NCBI RefSeq assembly: GCF_029714185.1
Contig: NZ_CP121671.1
Span: 1,240,001 to 1,304,000, forward strand
Direction: 5' to 3'
DNA: 64,000 nt
Source of the DNA: Halobacillus naozhouensis
GTDB taxonomy: Bacteria; Bacillota; Bacilli; Bacillales; Halobacillaceae
Below are positions 25,432 through 34,508 of this stretch, one piece after another. The notes beneath the pieces are model-generated. The model worked only from the letters and a program-made list of their open reading frames with translations. It had not been told where the DNA came from and searched no databases. The stretch's first letter is position 1, and every line of letters starts with the position of its first letter. The position numbers and the translations under genes are program-made.

Positions 25432-25720
25432 TTAATCATCAATCGTTTAGTATTCATTTCTGTCTTATATACCCTCGTATTTATCAGCAGTATTAGGGTA
25501 TGGGAAACGAAGGGGCTGCTGCCAATTGTCATCGTTATGATTAATATGGTGTCCATTGTTATCTTGATGGGGCATTTTGGTGACCGTATTGGGGCTAAAC
25601 AAGTAATTCAAGGAGGAGGGGGAAATAGAGGACGTGTTAGAAGAGCCTGAAGAAGCCTTGTGGTGGGAAGAAGAGAAAAGTAAAATAGCTGAGCGAGAGG
25701 AACCAGACTATAAACAATAA
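25432..25720 (+). pseudogene. Frameshifted small two-TM protein with acidic tail
   Basis: The first frame encodes two membrane segments (NRLVFISVLYTLVFISSI and LLPIVIVMINMVSIVILMG) and then GHFGDRIGAKQVIQ. At a G-rich run (GGAGGAGGGGG) the frame goes on to a stop, but a shift of one base joins it to EDVLEEPEEALWWEEEKSKI and AEREEPDYKQ up to TAA. No start codon is seen at the N-terminus. Likely a broken gene; a sequencing error in the G run is also possible. The family is not recognised. Confidence 0.45.
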
Positions 25721-25730
25721 CAGATGTCCT

Positions 25731-25777
25731 CACGGGAACCCCATTTCTAGAAAGGAAAGAGTGACGGGTCCCGTGAG
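25731..25777. repeat. Long inverted repeat downstream of guaC
   Basis: CTCACGGGA-(A)CCC pairs with GGG-TCCCGTGAG around a 24-nt loop. There is no T-run on either side, so it may end guaC transcripts inefficiently or stabilise them. Confidence 0.4.
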
Positions 25778-25797
25778 TTAAAAGCTTATATCAAACT

Positions 25798-26781
25798 TTA
25801 GTATACCTTATCACCGTTAAATATAGAATTTTTCACAATGGCATAATCGACATTGCGGATCGCTTCAAGCTTGCTTCCTCCAGCATACGATATAGCCGAT
25901 TGTAGATCCTGTTCCATTTCTTCCAGTGTATCCTTTAACGCTCCCTTGTGCTCCACATGCATTTTCTTACCTTCAACATTTTTCTTTTCGCCTTTTTGAA
26001 ATTCAGAAGCTGAACCAAAGTATTCTTTATACAGCTTACCATCTTTTTCAATGGTTTCACCTGGAGATTCTTCGTGTCCGGCAAACAAGGAGCCGATCAT
26101 AATCATTGAGGCGCCGAACCGAATCGATTTAGCAATATCTCCATGTGTACGAATGCCGCCATCCGCAATAATCGGTTTGCTGGCTGCTTTTGCGCACCAG
26201 CGTAATGCTGCTAATTGCCAGCCGCCTGTGCCAAATCCAGTTTTAATTTTAGTGATACACACTTTTCCTGGTCCGATCCCGACTTTTGTCGCATCTGCAC
26301 CCGCGTGTTCCAGTTCTCTTACAGCTTCTGGGGTCCCGACATTTCCGGCAATTACAAAAGTTTGAGGCAAATGTTTTTTAATATATTGAATCATCTCGAT
26401 TACGGCATTGGAATGGCCGTGCGCAATATCAATCGTAATAAATTCAGGAGTGAGGTGTTCAGCGGCCAGCTGCTGGATGAAATCGTATTCTTCTCTTTTG
26501 ACGCCGACACTGATCGAAGCGAATAAGCCTCGTGATTGCATATCTTTAATAAAAGCAAGGCGTTTTTCCGGCTCAAAACGATGCATCACATAGAAGTAGC
26601 CACCTTCCGCCAGAGACAGGGCCACTTCTTCATCGATAATGGTCTGCATATTGGCAGGCACGACAGGTAATTTAAATGTATATCCGCCAAAGCTTACAGT
26701 TGAATCACATTCAGATCTACTATTTACCACACATTTTGCAGGAATTAATTGAATATCTTCGTAATCAAACACATTTTCCAT
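25798..26781 (-). CDS. guaC: GMP reductase
   Basis: 327 aa. Converts GMP to IMP with NADPH, returning guanine nucleotides to the purine pool. IMPDH/GMPR barrel with nucleophile Cys175 in GIGPGKVCITK and the FGSASEFQKGEKKNVEGKK flap specific for the GuaC2 class of Firmicutes. Full length. A PurR-type operator (two inverted PurBoxes) lies 14-57 nt upstream of the start, in agreement with guaC being a PurR target in B. subtilis. Confidence 0.96.
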   Translation of the reverse strand: MENVFDYEDIQLIPAKCVVNSRSECDSTVSFGGYTFKLPVVPANMQTIIDEEVALSLAEGGYFYVMHRFEPEKRLAFIKDMQSRGLFASISVGVKREEYDFIQQLAAEHLTPEFITIDIAHGHSNAVIEMIQYIKKHLPQTFVIAGNVGTPEAVRELEHAGADATKVGIGPGKVCITKIKTGFGTGGWQLAALRWCAKAASKPIIADGGIRTHGDIAKSIRFGASMIMIGSLFAGHEESPGETIEKDGKLYKEYFGSASEFQKGEKKNVEGKKMHVEHKGALKDTLEEMEQDLQSAISYAGGSKLEAIRNVDYAIVKNSIFNGDKVY

Positions 26782-26794
26782 CGTTCACACCCCT

Positions 26795-26838
26795 AAAACC
26801 GAATGTTTTATTATGAATAATTTTTAATGTTCGTACAT
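26795..26838. promoter_or_regulatory. PurR operator (two inverted PurBoxes) of guaC
   Basis: AAAACCGAATGTT at 26795-26807 and, on the other strand, ATGTACGAACATT at 26826-26838. Both contain the CGAA core of the PurBox consensus and are separated by 18 nt, as in known PurR sites. Confidence 0.6.
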
Positions 26839-27170
26839 AAGTTAATTTACACGATATGGAGCAGGATGTCAAAGTTATGTTGAAAATTACTGTGTATCAT
26901 CTAGCCAGTTTTAATAACAGTTCTCTAAAATATCTGATTCCTTCATCTCTAGAATTCCTCATTTCGAAATAGTTCTTACTTCTATAATCGAAACAAGGAT
27001 GGTAGTAGGTGTCGTTATCGGTTCAATATTTTGAACTTTTTTGGACTACTCTGGGAGCTATCTGTGTCTGTATTTATTTCAAATCTTTTTTATCATCACT
27101 GTTTTCTCTATGTTTCCGCCAGGTATTTTTCCTTGAAGAGCCTTTTATACCAGCTTTTTTCACAGGTCGG

Positions 27171-27206
27171 TACCGTGTCATATAGGGTGTCAAGTACGGT
27201 GTCACA
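27171..27206. repeat. Three 12-bp direct repeats
   Basis: GTGTCA occurs at 27175, 27187 and 27199, each within a similar 12-mer (TACCGTGTCATA, TAGGGTGTCAAG, TACGGTGTCACA). The 490-nt region between guaC and the EamA gene otherwise shows only the PurBoxes and a terminator. The frame from 27031 that covers the repeats lacks a ribosome site. Confidence 0.6.
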
Positions 27207-27243
27207 TCGTCATGAAAAAGGTAAGCTTATAACGGTTATTAGG

Positions 27244-27276
27244 AAAAAAATACGACTGTAGAATTACAGTCGTATT
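27244..27276 (-). terminator. Intrinsic terminator of the EamA transporter gene
   Basis: AATACGACTGTA pairs with TACAGTCGTATT; seven T follow on the minus strand. Confidence 0.9.
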
Positions 27277-28142
27277 CACGAAGCAGCAGGTTTCGTTTCT
27301 TTATTATTTTTAATAAACATATAAAAGGAGGCTCCGAAAATAATAAAGTAGCCAAGGAAGCTCATCCAATCAGGTACCTGATTAAATAAAACGATACTAA
27401 TCACGGCAGTATAGACGACCGTGGAATAGAAAAAGATTGAAATTTCTCGTGCTGGAGCAAACTTATAGGCGATTGTTAAGCCGAACTGGCCGATCGTAGC
27501 AAATCCGCCTGCGCCTAGAAGGTAGATCCATTGCTTCGTTGACATGGGCTCGTACAACGCAATTGTAAAAGGAAGCAAGGAGACCGTGGTAAAGAAGGCA
27601 AAGTAGAAGACAATTGTGTAAAACTGTTCTTTGCTTCCAAGTACACGGAGCAGCGTATAAGCCCCGGCGGCAAACACTGCCGATAAAATCCCAATAATAT
27701 AAGGAATTGTTTCAACAGAGAACTGTGGTTTAATTACGAATAATGTGCCGAGGAATGCCACCAGGATGGCGACGATTTGATACGTTCTCGCTTTTTCTTT
27801 AAGGAAAATCGCTGAAAAAATAATTAAAATAAACGGGCTTAGTTTGTTAAGCATTTCAGCATCTGACAGTACCATATGATCAATGGCATAAAAAAACAAA
27901 ACCATCCCAATGGTTCCCAGCGCTGATCGGGAAAGCAGAAGCCCTTGATTCTCTTTTTTACCAAAGATCCTCTCTTTATTATAGACGACTAATATAAATG
28001 CGATTACCGCAGAAACGATATTCCGCATAAACGTTTTCTGTACAGTAGGTACGTCTCCAGACAGCTTGACGAGTGCTGCCATCATGGAGAAACCAAAAGC
28101 AGATATTAATAGTAGAATAATTCCTTTGTTACGGTCGCTCAT
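27276..28142 (-). CDS. EamA/DMT-family transporter
   Basis: 288 aa with ten membrane segments arranged as two EamA halves (GIILLLISAFGFSMMAALVK in the first; IIGILSAVFAAGAYTLLRVL in the second). DMT transporters of this class export or take up small metabolites such as amino acids or S-adenosylmethionine; the substrate is not predictable here. GGAGGAAG lies upstream of the ATG. Single gene with its own terminator. Confidence 0.9.
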   Translation of the reverse strand: MSDRNKGIILLLISAFGFSMMAALVKLSGDVPTVQKTFMRNIVSAVIAFILVVYNKERIFGKKENQGLLLSRSALGTIGMVLFFYAIDHMVLSDAEMLNKLSPFILIIFSAIFLKEKARTYQIVAILVAFLGTLFVIKPQFSVETIPYIIGILSAVFAAGAYTLLRVLGSKEQFYTIVFYFAFFTTVSLLPFTIALYEPMSTKQWIYLLGAGGFATIGQFGLTIAYKFAPAREISIFFYSTVVYTAVISIVLFNQVPDWMSFLGYFIIFGASFYMFIKNNKETKPAAS

Positions 28143-28235
28143 AAAAATCTTCCTCCATTACGTCCTATCATTGGCCAGAATCACCTTTCCTATCCTAATA
28201 TAACTAAGTGAAGAAAGAAAGTATTGTGTTTGATT

Positions 28236-28577
28236 ATGGTAAAGGAAGGGAAGGTTAACAAGATATTAAAATATAGGGCAGGGAAAGGAAGACGACGATT
28301 GATTTGTTCTCATCCCGTGTTTTCAACCAAAAGAGTTATTGATCATAATCAGCAGCATTTCGTGGAGGAAGAAGCTTATATCGAGTTATATGAAGATGCT
28401 GTCATCACACCAACAGCTCAGTTTAAGATAGAAGATGTTCACGATGTATCCTATCGTAATTTAACAGGGACTTATGGCTTTTTTTATTTGCATACGATTA
28501 AAGGGGTATATCCGTTTAAGGTAAAAGGTTCACCGGATGTGTGGATGCAAGAATATAAGCGGGTGCAGGTTAAATAA
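28236..28577 (+). CDS. Hypothetical protein, beta-rich, unknown
   Basis: 113 aa with a basic N-terminus (KILKYRAGKGRRRLI) and a probable beta-barrel-like region (EEEAYIELYEDAVITPTAQF, KIEDVHDVSYRNLTGTYGFF, YLHTIKGVYPFKVKG) reminiscent of small PH-like domains, but I cannot assign a family. The start is uncertain: the ATG has no clear ribosome site, and a TTG 12 nt upstream is behind AAGAAAG. A bidirectional terminator follows. Confidence 0.65.
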   Translation: MVKEGKVNKILKYRAGKGRRRLICSHPVFSTKRVIDHNQQHFVEEEAYIELYEDAVITPTAQFKIEDVHDVSYRNLTGTYGFFYLHTIKGVYPFKVKGSPDVWMQEYKRVQVK

Positions 28578-28582
28578 TTACT

Positions 28583-28620
28583 AAAAACGGCCTCATAGTT
28601 CAATCTATGAGGCCGTTTTA
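28583..28620 (+). terminator. Bidirectional intrinsic terminator
   Basis: AAAACGGCCTCATAG pairs perfectly with CTATGAGGCCGTTTT; shared by the convergent SulP gene. Confidence 0.92.
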
Positions 28621-28628
28621 CATATAGG

Positions 28629-30086
28629 CTAGGAGGCTTTCGCTTTATTTTGATATGCAGCCAGTCGATTGACTAGCTGTGAACTAGACTGGTTGAGACC
28701 GATGATTTCGACTGATTTGTCATTTTCTTCAAATTTCATAACCAGCTTATCAATGGCTGCGACAGCCGAATCATCCCAAATATGGGCTTCGGTAAAATCA
28801 ATGTGGATTTCTTTCGCTTCTGCTTGGAGGTCGATCTGAGTCATTAAACTTTCAACGGAAGCAAAGAAGACCTGTCCACTAACGGAATAAGTCATAGTTT
28901 CTGCCTGTATCTTTTCCTCCACATGCACTTTAGAAATCTTAGCCACGAAGAAGATGGCGCTTAAAATAACTCCTGCTAAGACGCCGATGGATAAGTTGTG
29001 TGTCAAGACAACGGTGACAACGGTGACCACCATCACCACAGAGTCAGAAATTGGGTTTTTATGAAATTTCGTCAAAGAACTCCAGTCAAATGTTCCAATC
29101 GACACCATAAACATCACACCGACGAGGACAGCCATTGGAATCTGGACGAGTAAGTCATTAAATGAAATAATCAGCAGGATCAGAAATACCCCAGCCACTA
29201 ATGTTGATAACCGACCGCGTCCCCCTGATGAAACATTAATCACGGATTGCCCGATCATCGCACAGCCCGCCATTCCTCCAAAAAATCCTGACGTGATATT
29301 AGCTATTCCCTGGCCGCGAGCCTCTTTGTTCTTGTCACCCACAGTGTCAGTCATATCATCAACGATTTGCGATGTGAGTAAAGACTCTAGCAAGCCAACA
29401 AATGCTAAAGCGAGAGAGATCGGAAAAATAATTTGTAATGTTTCAAACGTCAGCGGAATATCGGGAATCAGAAAGATCGGAAGAGTACTCGAAAGTTCCC
29501 CCATGTCCCCTACGGTTTTTAACGATAAACCACCGGTAACGGTAATGACCGTCATTAAAATAATAGCAATAAGCGGTGCAGGCACAGCTTTTGTAAATCT
29601 AGGGAGAATATAAATGATGGCGAGAGAGCCTGCAACCATGGCATACATCACCCAATTAGCCCCCTCAAAGTGAGGCAGCTGAGCCGTAAATATCAAGATG
29701 GCCAGTGCATTCACAAAACCAATCATAACGGACCTCGGGATAAACTTCATAAACTGGCCGATTCGCAATACTCCTAGGAGAAATTGAATGATACCAGTTA
29801 AAATCGTTGCGGCCAGAAGATACTCAAGTCCATGGTCTTTGACCAGTGTGACCATAAGTAAAGCCATTGCCCCGGTAGCTGCAGAAATCATACCAGGACG
29901 GCCACCCATAAAAGCAATAACGACAGCGATACAGAAGGAAGCGTACAAACCTACCATGGGGTCGACTCCAGCTATGATAGAGAAAGCGATTGCCTCAGGG
30001 ATAAGCGCCATAGCGACAACCATGCCTGAGAGCACATCGTTTTTTACGTTTCCAAACCATTGTTGTTTAATTGTAGCAGTGTTCAA
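28629..30086 (-). CDS. SulP-family anion transporter with STAS domain
   Basis: 485 aa. About 12-14 membrane segments with SulP signatures near the N-terminus (SGMVVAMALIPEAIAFSIIA, then GVDPMVGLYASF) and in GMAGCAMIGQSVINVSSGGR. The C-terminal STAS domain (about 385-480; EIHIDFTEAHIWDDSAVAAI) is complete. SulP proteins move sulfate, bicarbonate or other anions; B. subtilis YbaR and YvdB are similar. A length of about 485 and this STAS type are common for bicarbonate carriers, but the substrate is inference. Confidence 0.92.
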   Translation of the reverse strand: MNTATIKQQWFGNVKNDVLSGMVVAMALIPEAIAFSIIAGVDPMVGLYASFCIAVVIAFMGGRPGMISAATGAMALLMVTLVKDHGLEYLLAATILTGIIQFLLGVLRIGQFMKFIPRSVMIGFVNALAILIFTAQLPHFEGANWVMYAMVAGSLAIIYILPRFTKAVPAPLIAIILMTVITVTGGLSLKTVGDMGELSSTLPIFLIPDIPLTFETLQIIFPISLALAFVGLLESLLTSQIVDDMTDTVGDKNKEARGQGIANITSGFFGGMAGCAMIGQSVINVSSGGRGRLSTLVAGVFLILLIISFNDLLVQIPMAVLVGVMFMVSIGTFDWSSLTKFHKNPISDSVVMVVTVVTVVLTHNLSIGVLAGVILSAIFFVAKISKVHVEEKIQAETMTYSVSGQVFFASVESLMTQIDLQAEAKEIHIDFTEAHIWDDSAVAAIDKLVMKFEENDKSVEIIGLNQSSSQLVNRLAAYQNKAKAS

Positions 30087-30291
30087 TACTACACCTCTTC
30101 CTATATTAAATTGACACGAACTGCTTCGTGCCTGAATCCGACAAGAACGAGATATATTATATCATGTCTTGCAGTAACTGCCTAGCTAAATTTGAATAAT
30201 TTTGTTAGAAATATGTCCCCAAAAAACGAAACTTTTTAGGTTTATTAAGACTGTACAAGTGATATAAAGGACAGTAAAGGAGGCTTCAAAA

Positions 30292-30783
30292 ATGAAAGCA
30301 TTGTTATTAGGTGTTTTGACGTTATCTGTTTTTCCTTTAGCCAGTGTTGACAATTCGGAAGGACACTCAACAGAAGACGCGTTAACGAAATCAGAAGCTA
30401 AACAAGTACTCACAGATTACGAAGAGGCGTTGAAGCATGCCATTGAAGTCACGTCCGATGAAAATCAAAACAATGACTACCATTCTATTGAGGAAATGGA
30501 GAAGTATCTTCAAACTTATATGTCTGCTGACATGGCTGAAGCTTTTACAGACAGATTCTTTAAAGAAACAAATGGGAAAGTAACCGTGATTCCACAGGAT
30601 GGACCAGTTACGTTTAATCACTCAGATCCCATCAGTTTGATGCAAACGGAGAAAGAAGAGTTTCGGGTGACTCAGGAGCAAAGAAGCGAGTTAAGCTGCC
30701 ATGTGAAAATGACTTTCACTCTCCAATTTGATGGGGAAGACTGGATCATTCAGGACATGAAAACGGATAGATTGAGAGCATAG
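30292..30783 (+). CDS. Exported protein, unknown (163 aa)
   Basis: A cleavable signal peptide (MKALLLGVLTLSVFPLASV) is followed by a small acidic domain with alternating helix and strand (EAKQVLTDYEEALKHAIEVT, VTFTLQFDGEDWIIQDMKT-like end). The pattern resembles small NTF2-like exported domains, but this is only an impression. AAAGGAGG lies upstream of the ATG. The terminator after the gene reaches to the 3' end of the convergent ythQ. Confidence 0.75.
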   Translation: MKALLLGVLTLSVFPLASVDNSEGHSTEDALTKSEAKQVLTDYEEALKHAIEVTSDENQNNDYHSIEEMEKYLQTYMSADMAEAFTDRFFKETNGKVTVIPQDGPVTFNHSDPISLMQTEKEEFRVTQEQRSELSCHVKMTFTLQFDGEDWIIQDMKTDRLRA

Positions 30784-30797
30784 GAACACAGCAAATG

Positions 30798-30833
30798 AAA
30801 GCTAGCACCCAGAGCGAGGGTGCTAGCTTTTTT
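30798..30833 (+). terminator. Intrinsic terminator
   Basis: AAAGCTAGCACCC pairs with GGGTGCTAGCTTT and continues in T; its last bases overlap the ythQ stop codon. Confidence 0.9.
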
Positions 30834-32484
30834 ATGAAGAAAACAGGGAATAAAACTGTTTATCAATCATTGCCTTCAATAGGCGAGTACTGATTAAGAT
30901 GAGAACAGTCAAGGTGCCAAACAGAATGCCTGACGTCATCCATAATCCTCCAATCCCATCTGCTTTCCACAGGATAAAAATGAGTGGAGCGAAGAGAACG
31001 ATTTCCACAGCAAGGGCAAGAAGACCGATGTAACGTCCTTTGAAGATCTCCCGCTCGTCTGTCCAATGTAAAGTTGGTGAATATAAGTCCAGAATTGTTC
31101 CTATAATGCCCGTAAGCCAGCTGATCAAAAGAGAAAGAACGATCCAAATCAACGTGATCATAACAGGGATGTTAATTAGGCAGGCCATGATGAACAGGAC
31201 GAGAAGGCTGAGAAAGTTAATGAAAAAAGACGCCAGAATCTTACTCAGCATGACCGTTTCTGCACGGATAGGCATGTATAAGTGATTAAACCAGCTCTTC
31301 CCATCTCGTGAAACAGAGGAGATGGAGGCGGGGTTAATGCCCAGGATAAATACTGTAAAGCCAACCATGCACAGGATAATAGTTTTTCCTTGCCACGTTT
31401 TAAGCATCGCACCGATGCCTTGTATGGACCCGCTCGTGTCCATAATAAGAATGACAATGAATAATACAGGAAGCAGAAGCGACTGCACGATAATCTGAGT
31501 AAAAAATGTAGGTGTGCGAAGCATGATTTTCATTTCACGTACCCAGCTTGAATAAAGAACATTTTTACTTTGTATTTTCTTAACCATCTTCTCTGAGCTG
31601 ATCGCTTTCCTGGATCCGCCGGAAAGGCCCAGGACTCCTTTGAAATATAGCTTCTGGCCCGTTGTCATCATGAAGAAAAGGGCGACCATAGCTAGGGCGC
31701 AGGTTAAGATAAAATAACCAACTCCTGCCATAGTCATCGGTTCAGTTAAACTAATGGAACTGAAATAAGCAGGTGGATAAAACTTCGTCGTCATCTGCAG
31801 TAAACCGTTTTGGTCGGCTAATTGATGGGCCAGGTTGGATCCTGGGTTTGTCTCCGAAGAATTAAGGCGGATGACAATGTTGATTCCAATGGCGAAAATA
31901 AACGTTAATAACCCGGCAAAAACCTTGATTCTGTCTTTATTTTTAGACAGGTTGAGAAAACGCATGACAAACATAAGGAGTACTGCTGTTCCTACAAATG
32001 GGATAACTGGAGTGATCAGCCAGATAATAATAGCGAACAGGTAATACACTATTCCGGCATGGCTGTGCAGTCCATAAATAACCAGCGATGGGGCTAAAAT
32101 AACCAGGTTGGTCAGATATAAGGTTAAAAAGGGAACCGCTGACTTTCCCAGCATAATTTGATAGGGCTGAAATGGCAGGGCCACAAACGATTCTATGTCT
32201 TCAGCAAAATAAAAGGAGCTTAAGATCGTCCCAATACTAATGAACACGAAAAGGATTGATATCATCACAAACAGCAGACCAAGAATTACACTTTCGTTAT
32301 CCGTGGGGGCTAATACTTGGTACATTGCCCCGATGATGCTGTTTAGTATATATAAGATGAAGAGTGCAGCGGGTATTGCGAAAATTGCCAGGAATACATA
32401 TCCTATTTTTTCATTAGTACTTTTGCCAACTAAAGATAGCTGCATTTTGACCATGATTCGAATCAGCTTTAACGTGTTAGCCAT
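30832..32484 (-). CDS. ythQ: ABC transporter permease, YthQ type
   Basis: 550 aa with about 12 membrane segments and no soluble domain. It overlaps the ATPase gene by 8 nt and is the membrane partner. The N-terminus (MQLSLVGKSTNEKIGYVFLA) and the segment SFYFAEDIESFVALPFQPYQ match the YthQ-like ABC-2 exporter permeases of Bacillus. The substrate is unknown. The GGAGC ribosome site lies within the end of ythP. Confidence 0.85.
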   Translation of the reverse strand: MANTLKLIRIMVKMQLSLVGKSTNEKIGYVFLAIFAIPAALFILYILNSIIGAMYQVLAPTDNESVILGLLFVMISILFVFISIGTILSSFYFAEDIESFVALPFQPYQIMLGKSAVPFLTLYLTNLVILAPSLVIYGLHSHAGIVYYLFAIIIWLITPVIPFVGTAVLLMFVMRFLNLSKNKDRIKVFAGLLTFIFAIGINIVIRLNSSETNPGSNLAHQLADQNGLLQMTTKFYPPAYFSSISLTEPMTMAGVGYFILTCALAMVALFFMMTTGQKLYFKGVLGLSGGSRKAISSEKMVKKIQSKNVLYSSWVREMKIMLRTPTFFTQIIVQSLLLPVLFIVILIMDTSGSIQGIGAMLKTWQGKTIILCMVGFTVFILGINPASISSVSRDGKSWFNHLYMPIRAETVMLSKILASFFINFLSLLVLFIMACLINIPVMITLIWIVLSLLISWLTGIIGTILDLYSPTLHWTDEREIFKGRYIGLLALAVEIVLFAPLIFILWKADGIGGLWMTSGILFGTLTVLILISTRLLKAMIDKQFYSLFSS

Positions 32485-33199
32485 TTTGCGTCAGCTCCAG
32501 GAACACTTTTTCTAAATTGTCATCCTCTTTGAACTGTTGCTTCATATCAGCCATATTTCCTAAGAAATCAAGCTGTCCATTGTTAATAATAGCCACCTCA
32601 TCACACAGTTGTTCAACGACTTCAAGGACATGAGTCGAGAAAAATACGGTTTTGCCTTTGCTGGCATGTTCACGCATCATTTCCTTTAACGTATAGGAAG
32701 ATTTAGGGTCAAGTCCTGTGAGGGGTTCATCGAGAATCCAAACATCCGGATCATGCAGTAAAACACCGCAGACAACAATTTTCTGTCTCATTCCATGGGA
32801 GTAGGTAAGGATATGGTCGTTTAAAGCACCGTAGATACTGAACTGCTTCGTATAATAGTCGATTCTTTCACGCCTGACATCAGTGGGAACCCCGTAGACG
32901 TCCGCAACAAAGTTTAAGTATTCGATCCCTTTCAGGCGTAAAAAGATATCAGAACGGTCGGGCACATAACCGATCGTTGCTTTGGCTTTCATAGGGTCTT
33001 TGGTTATGTCAAAACCGTTCACGGTAATGCGGCCTGCTTCTACAGGTAGGATGCCTGTCATCATTTTAATGGTGGTGGACTTTCCTGCCCCATTGGGTCC
33101 TAGAAATCCGAAGATCTTTCCGTCCGGAACTGTGAGAGAAAGGTCTTTCACAGCCATATGACCTGGAAATTGTTTCGTAACTCGTTCGATTTCAATCAT
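32477..33199 (-). CDS. ythP: ABC transporter ATP-binding protein, YthP type
   Basis: 240 aa single ATPase domain. Walker A GPNGAGKST (34-42), a signature motif with Tyr-Ser-His-Gly (YSHGMRQK) in place of LSGGQ, Walker B VWILDEP and the H-loop STHVLE. YSxGM-type signatures are typical of ABC-2 exporters. It is the first gene of a two-gene unit with ythQ; GGAGCG lies upstream of the ATG. The pair probably exports a lipid, peptide or drug. Confidence 0.9.
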   Translation of the reverse strand: MIEIERVTKQFPGHMAVKDLSLTVPDGKIFGFLGPNGAGKSTTIKMMTGILPVEAGRITVNGFDITKDPMKAKATIGYVPDRSDIFLRLKGIEYLNFVADVYGVPTDVRRERIDYYTKQFSIYGALNDHILTYSHGMRQKIVVCGVLLHDPDVWILDEPLTGLDPKSSYTLKEMMREHASKGKTVFFSTHVLEVVEQLCDEVAIINNGQLDFLGNMADMKQQFKEDDNLEKVFLELTQNG

Positions 33200-33259
33200 A
33201 AAAAAACGCTCCTTTTCGTTTCCATCTATTAGAAATACGAATGAAGAAGCTGAGATGTT

Positions 33260-33766
33260 TCAATCCTGAAGGAAGTACTCCATTTGAATTTCATCTAAGT
33301 AGCGGTCCTCGAGCTTAATGGCTTTATGTTCTACGCCATACTCACGAAATCCGACCTTTTCGTAGAGTCTTTTCGCTGGCAAATTGTCTTTAACAACACA
33401 GAGCTGAAGAACTTCAAGTCCAATAGCTTTAGAGAATTGGATGGCTTTCTCAAGCAGCATCTCTCCGGCCCCCAGCCCTCTGCATTCTGGGTGAACAAAC
33501 ATAGCAAGAATAGACGCCTTATGAGCAAACTTGGGGTGGTACTCCTTTTGTAATGTCACATTCCCGACGAGTTTTTCCTCGATAAAGACCCCAAAAGTGC
33601 GGGCGTGGTCTGAATCGAGCCGTTGAGCTGTCGTCTCGATCGCATTCGGCTTGTTCTTCTCTTGTTCATAAGTGGTAATAAAGGCATCAGGATTCGTTTG
33701 AAGGGCTTCTAATCGTAACGTTCGATATGTACTGGCATCATTTCCTGAAAGTGGACGAATAATCAT
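33260..33766 (-). CDS. GNAT acetyltransferase
   Basis: 168 aa. IIRPLSGNDASTYRTLRLEA at the start, motif A ILAMFVHPECRGLGAGEMLL, and KRLYEKVGFREYGVE at the end form a complete GNAT domain. The sequence resembles Bacillus acetyltransferases of unknown substrate. AGGGGG lies 9 nt before the chosen ATG; a TTG two codons upstream is too close to the ribosome site. Transcribed away from maa. Confidence 0.88.
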   Translation of the reverse strand: MIIRPLSGNDASTYRTLRLEALQTNPDAFITTYEQEKNKPNAIETTAQRLDSDHARTFGVFIEEKLVGNVTLQKEYHPKFAHKASILAMFVHPECRGLGAGEMLLEKAIQFSKAIGLEVLQLCVVKDNLPAKRLYEKVGFREYGVEHKAIKLEDRYLDEIQMEYFLQD

Positions 33767-33859
33767 TTGCAAATTCCCCCTTTGATTTCAAATAAGAATA
33801 GCGAATATGTATGATAATGTAAAGAGGGGATAGAACTTTTATAAGAAAAAGGTGATCGA

Positions 33860-34414
33860 ATGACAGAAAAGGAGAAAATGTTGAAAGGTGAGCTCTATCA
33901 ATCGTGGGATGAAGAACTCGTTCTCGACCGCACACGAGCCAGGCAAATTGTGTATTCCTTTAATCAATCAAAGCCGACAGAAAACCATCACAGGGAGCAG
34001 ATGCTGCAGAGTCTGCTTGGAAGTGCAGGGGAAGAAGTTTTTATAGAACCATCATTTCATTGCGATTATGGCTATAATATTCATGTAGGAGAGCAGTTTT
34101 TTGCCAATTTTAACTGTGTGTTTCTGGATGTGTGTCCGATCACGATTGGAGATCGAGTGATGCTCGGACCGAATGTACAAATATATACGGCGACACATCC
34201 AATGGATCGGGAAACAAGAGCCAGCGGCCTTGAGTTTGGAAAACCGGTAACGATTGGCAGTGACGTATGGATTGGTGGCAGTGCCATCATTAACCCTGGT
34301 GTAACGATTGGTGATAATGTCGTCATTGGTTCTGGAGCGGTGGTTACGAAAGATATCCCGGCAAATGTATTTGTCGGAGGGAACCCGGCTAAAATTATTC
34401 GTGAGGTAGAGTAA
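33860..34414 (+). CDS. maa: Maltose O-acetyltransferase-type sugar acetyltransferase
   Basis: 184 aa. The N-terminal Mac domain (EKMLKGELYQSWDEELVLDR) is followed by left-handed beta-helix hexapeptide repeats (ITIGDRVMLGPNVQIYTATH; VTIGSDVWIGGSAIINPGVT) and the trimer end FVGGNPAKIIREV. The catalytic His lies in TATHP. Acetyl-CoA dependent acetylation of maltose or glucose in the cytoplasm is the family activity. AAGGTGATCG lies upstream of the ATG. Confidence 0.94.
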   Translation: MTEKEKMLKGELYQSWDEELVLDRTRARQIVYSFNQSKPTENHHREQMLQSLLGSAGEEVFIEPSFHCDYGYNIHVGEQFFANFNCVFLDVCPITIGDRVMLGPNVQIYTATHPMDRETRASGLEFGKPVTIGSDVWIGGSAIINPGVTIGDNVVIGSGAVVTKDIPANVFVGGNPAKIIREVE

Positions 34415-34508
34415 GGGGTAATGCTGGTCGAAGCCGGATTTTTTCGTTATCATATGAAAGGATGCAAGCATATATGTATTGTGAAATATGAGGAAAGGGT
34501 TTGGAGCT

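Noticed and set aside
27031..27261. 76-codon plus-strand frame covering the 12-bp repeats
   Set aside because: No ribosome site, runs into the terminator of the EamA gene; biased residue composition.
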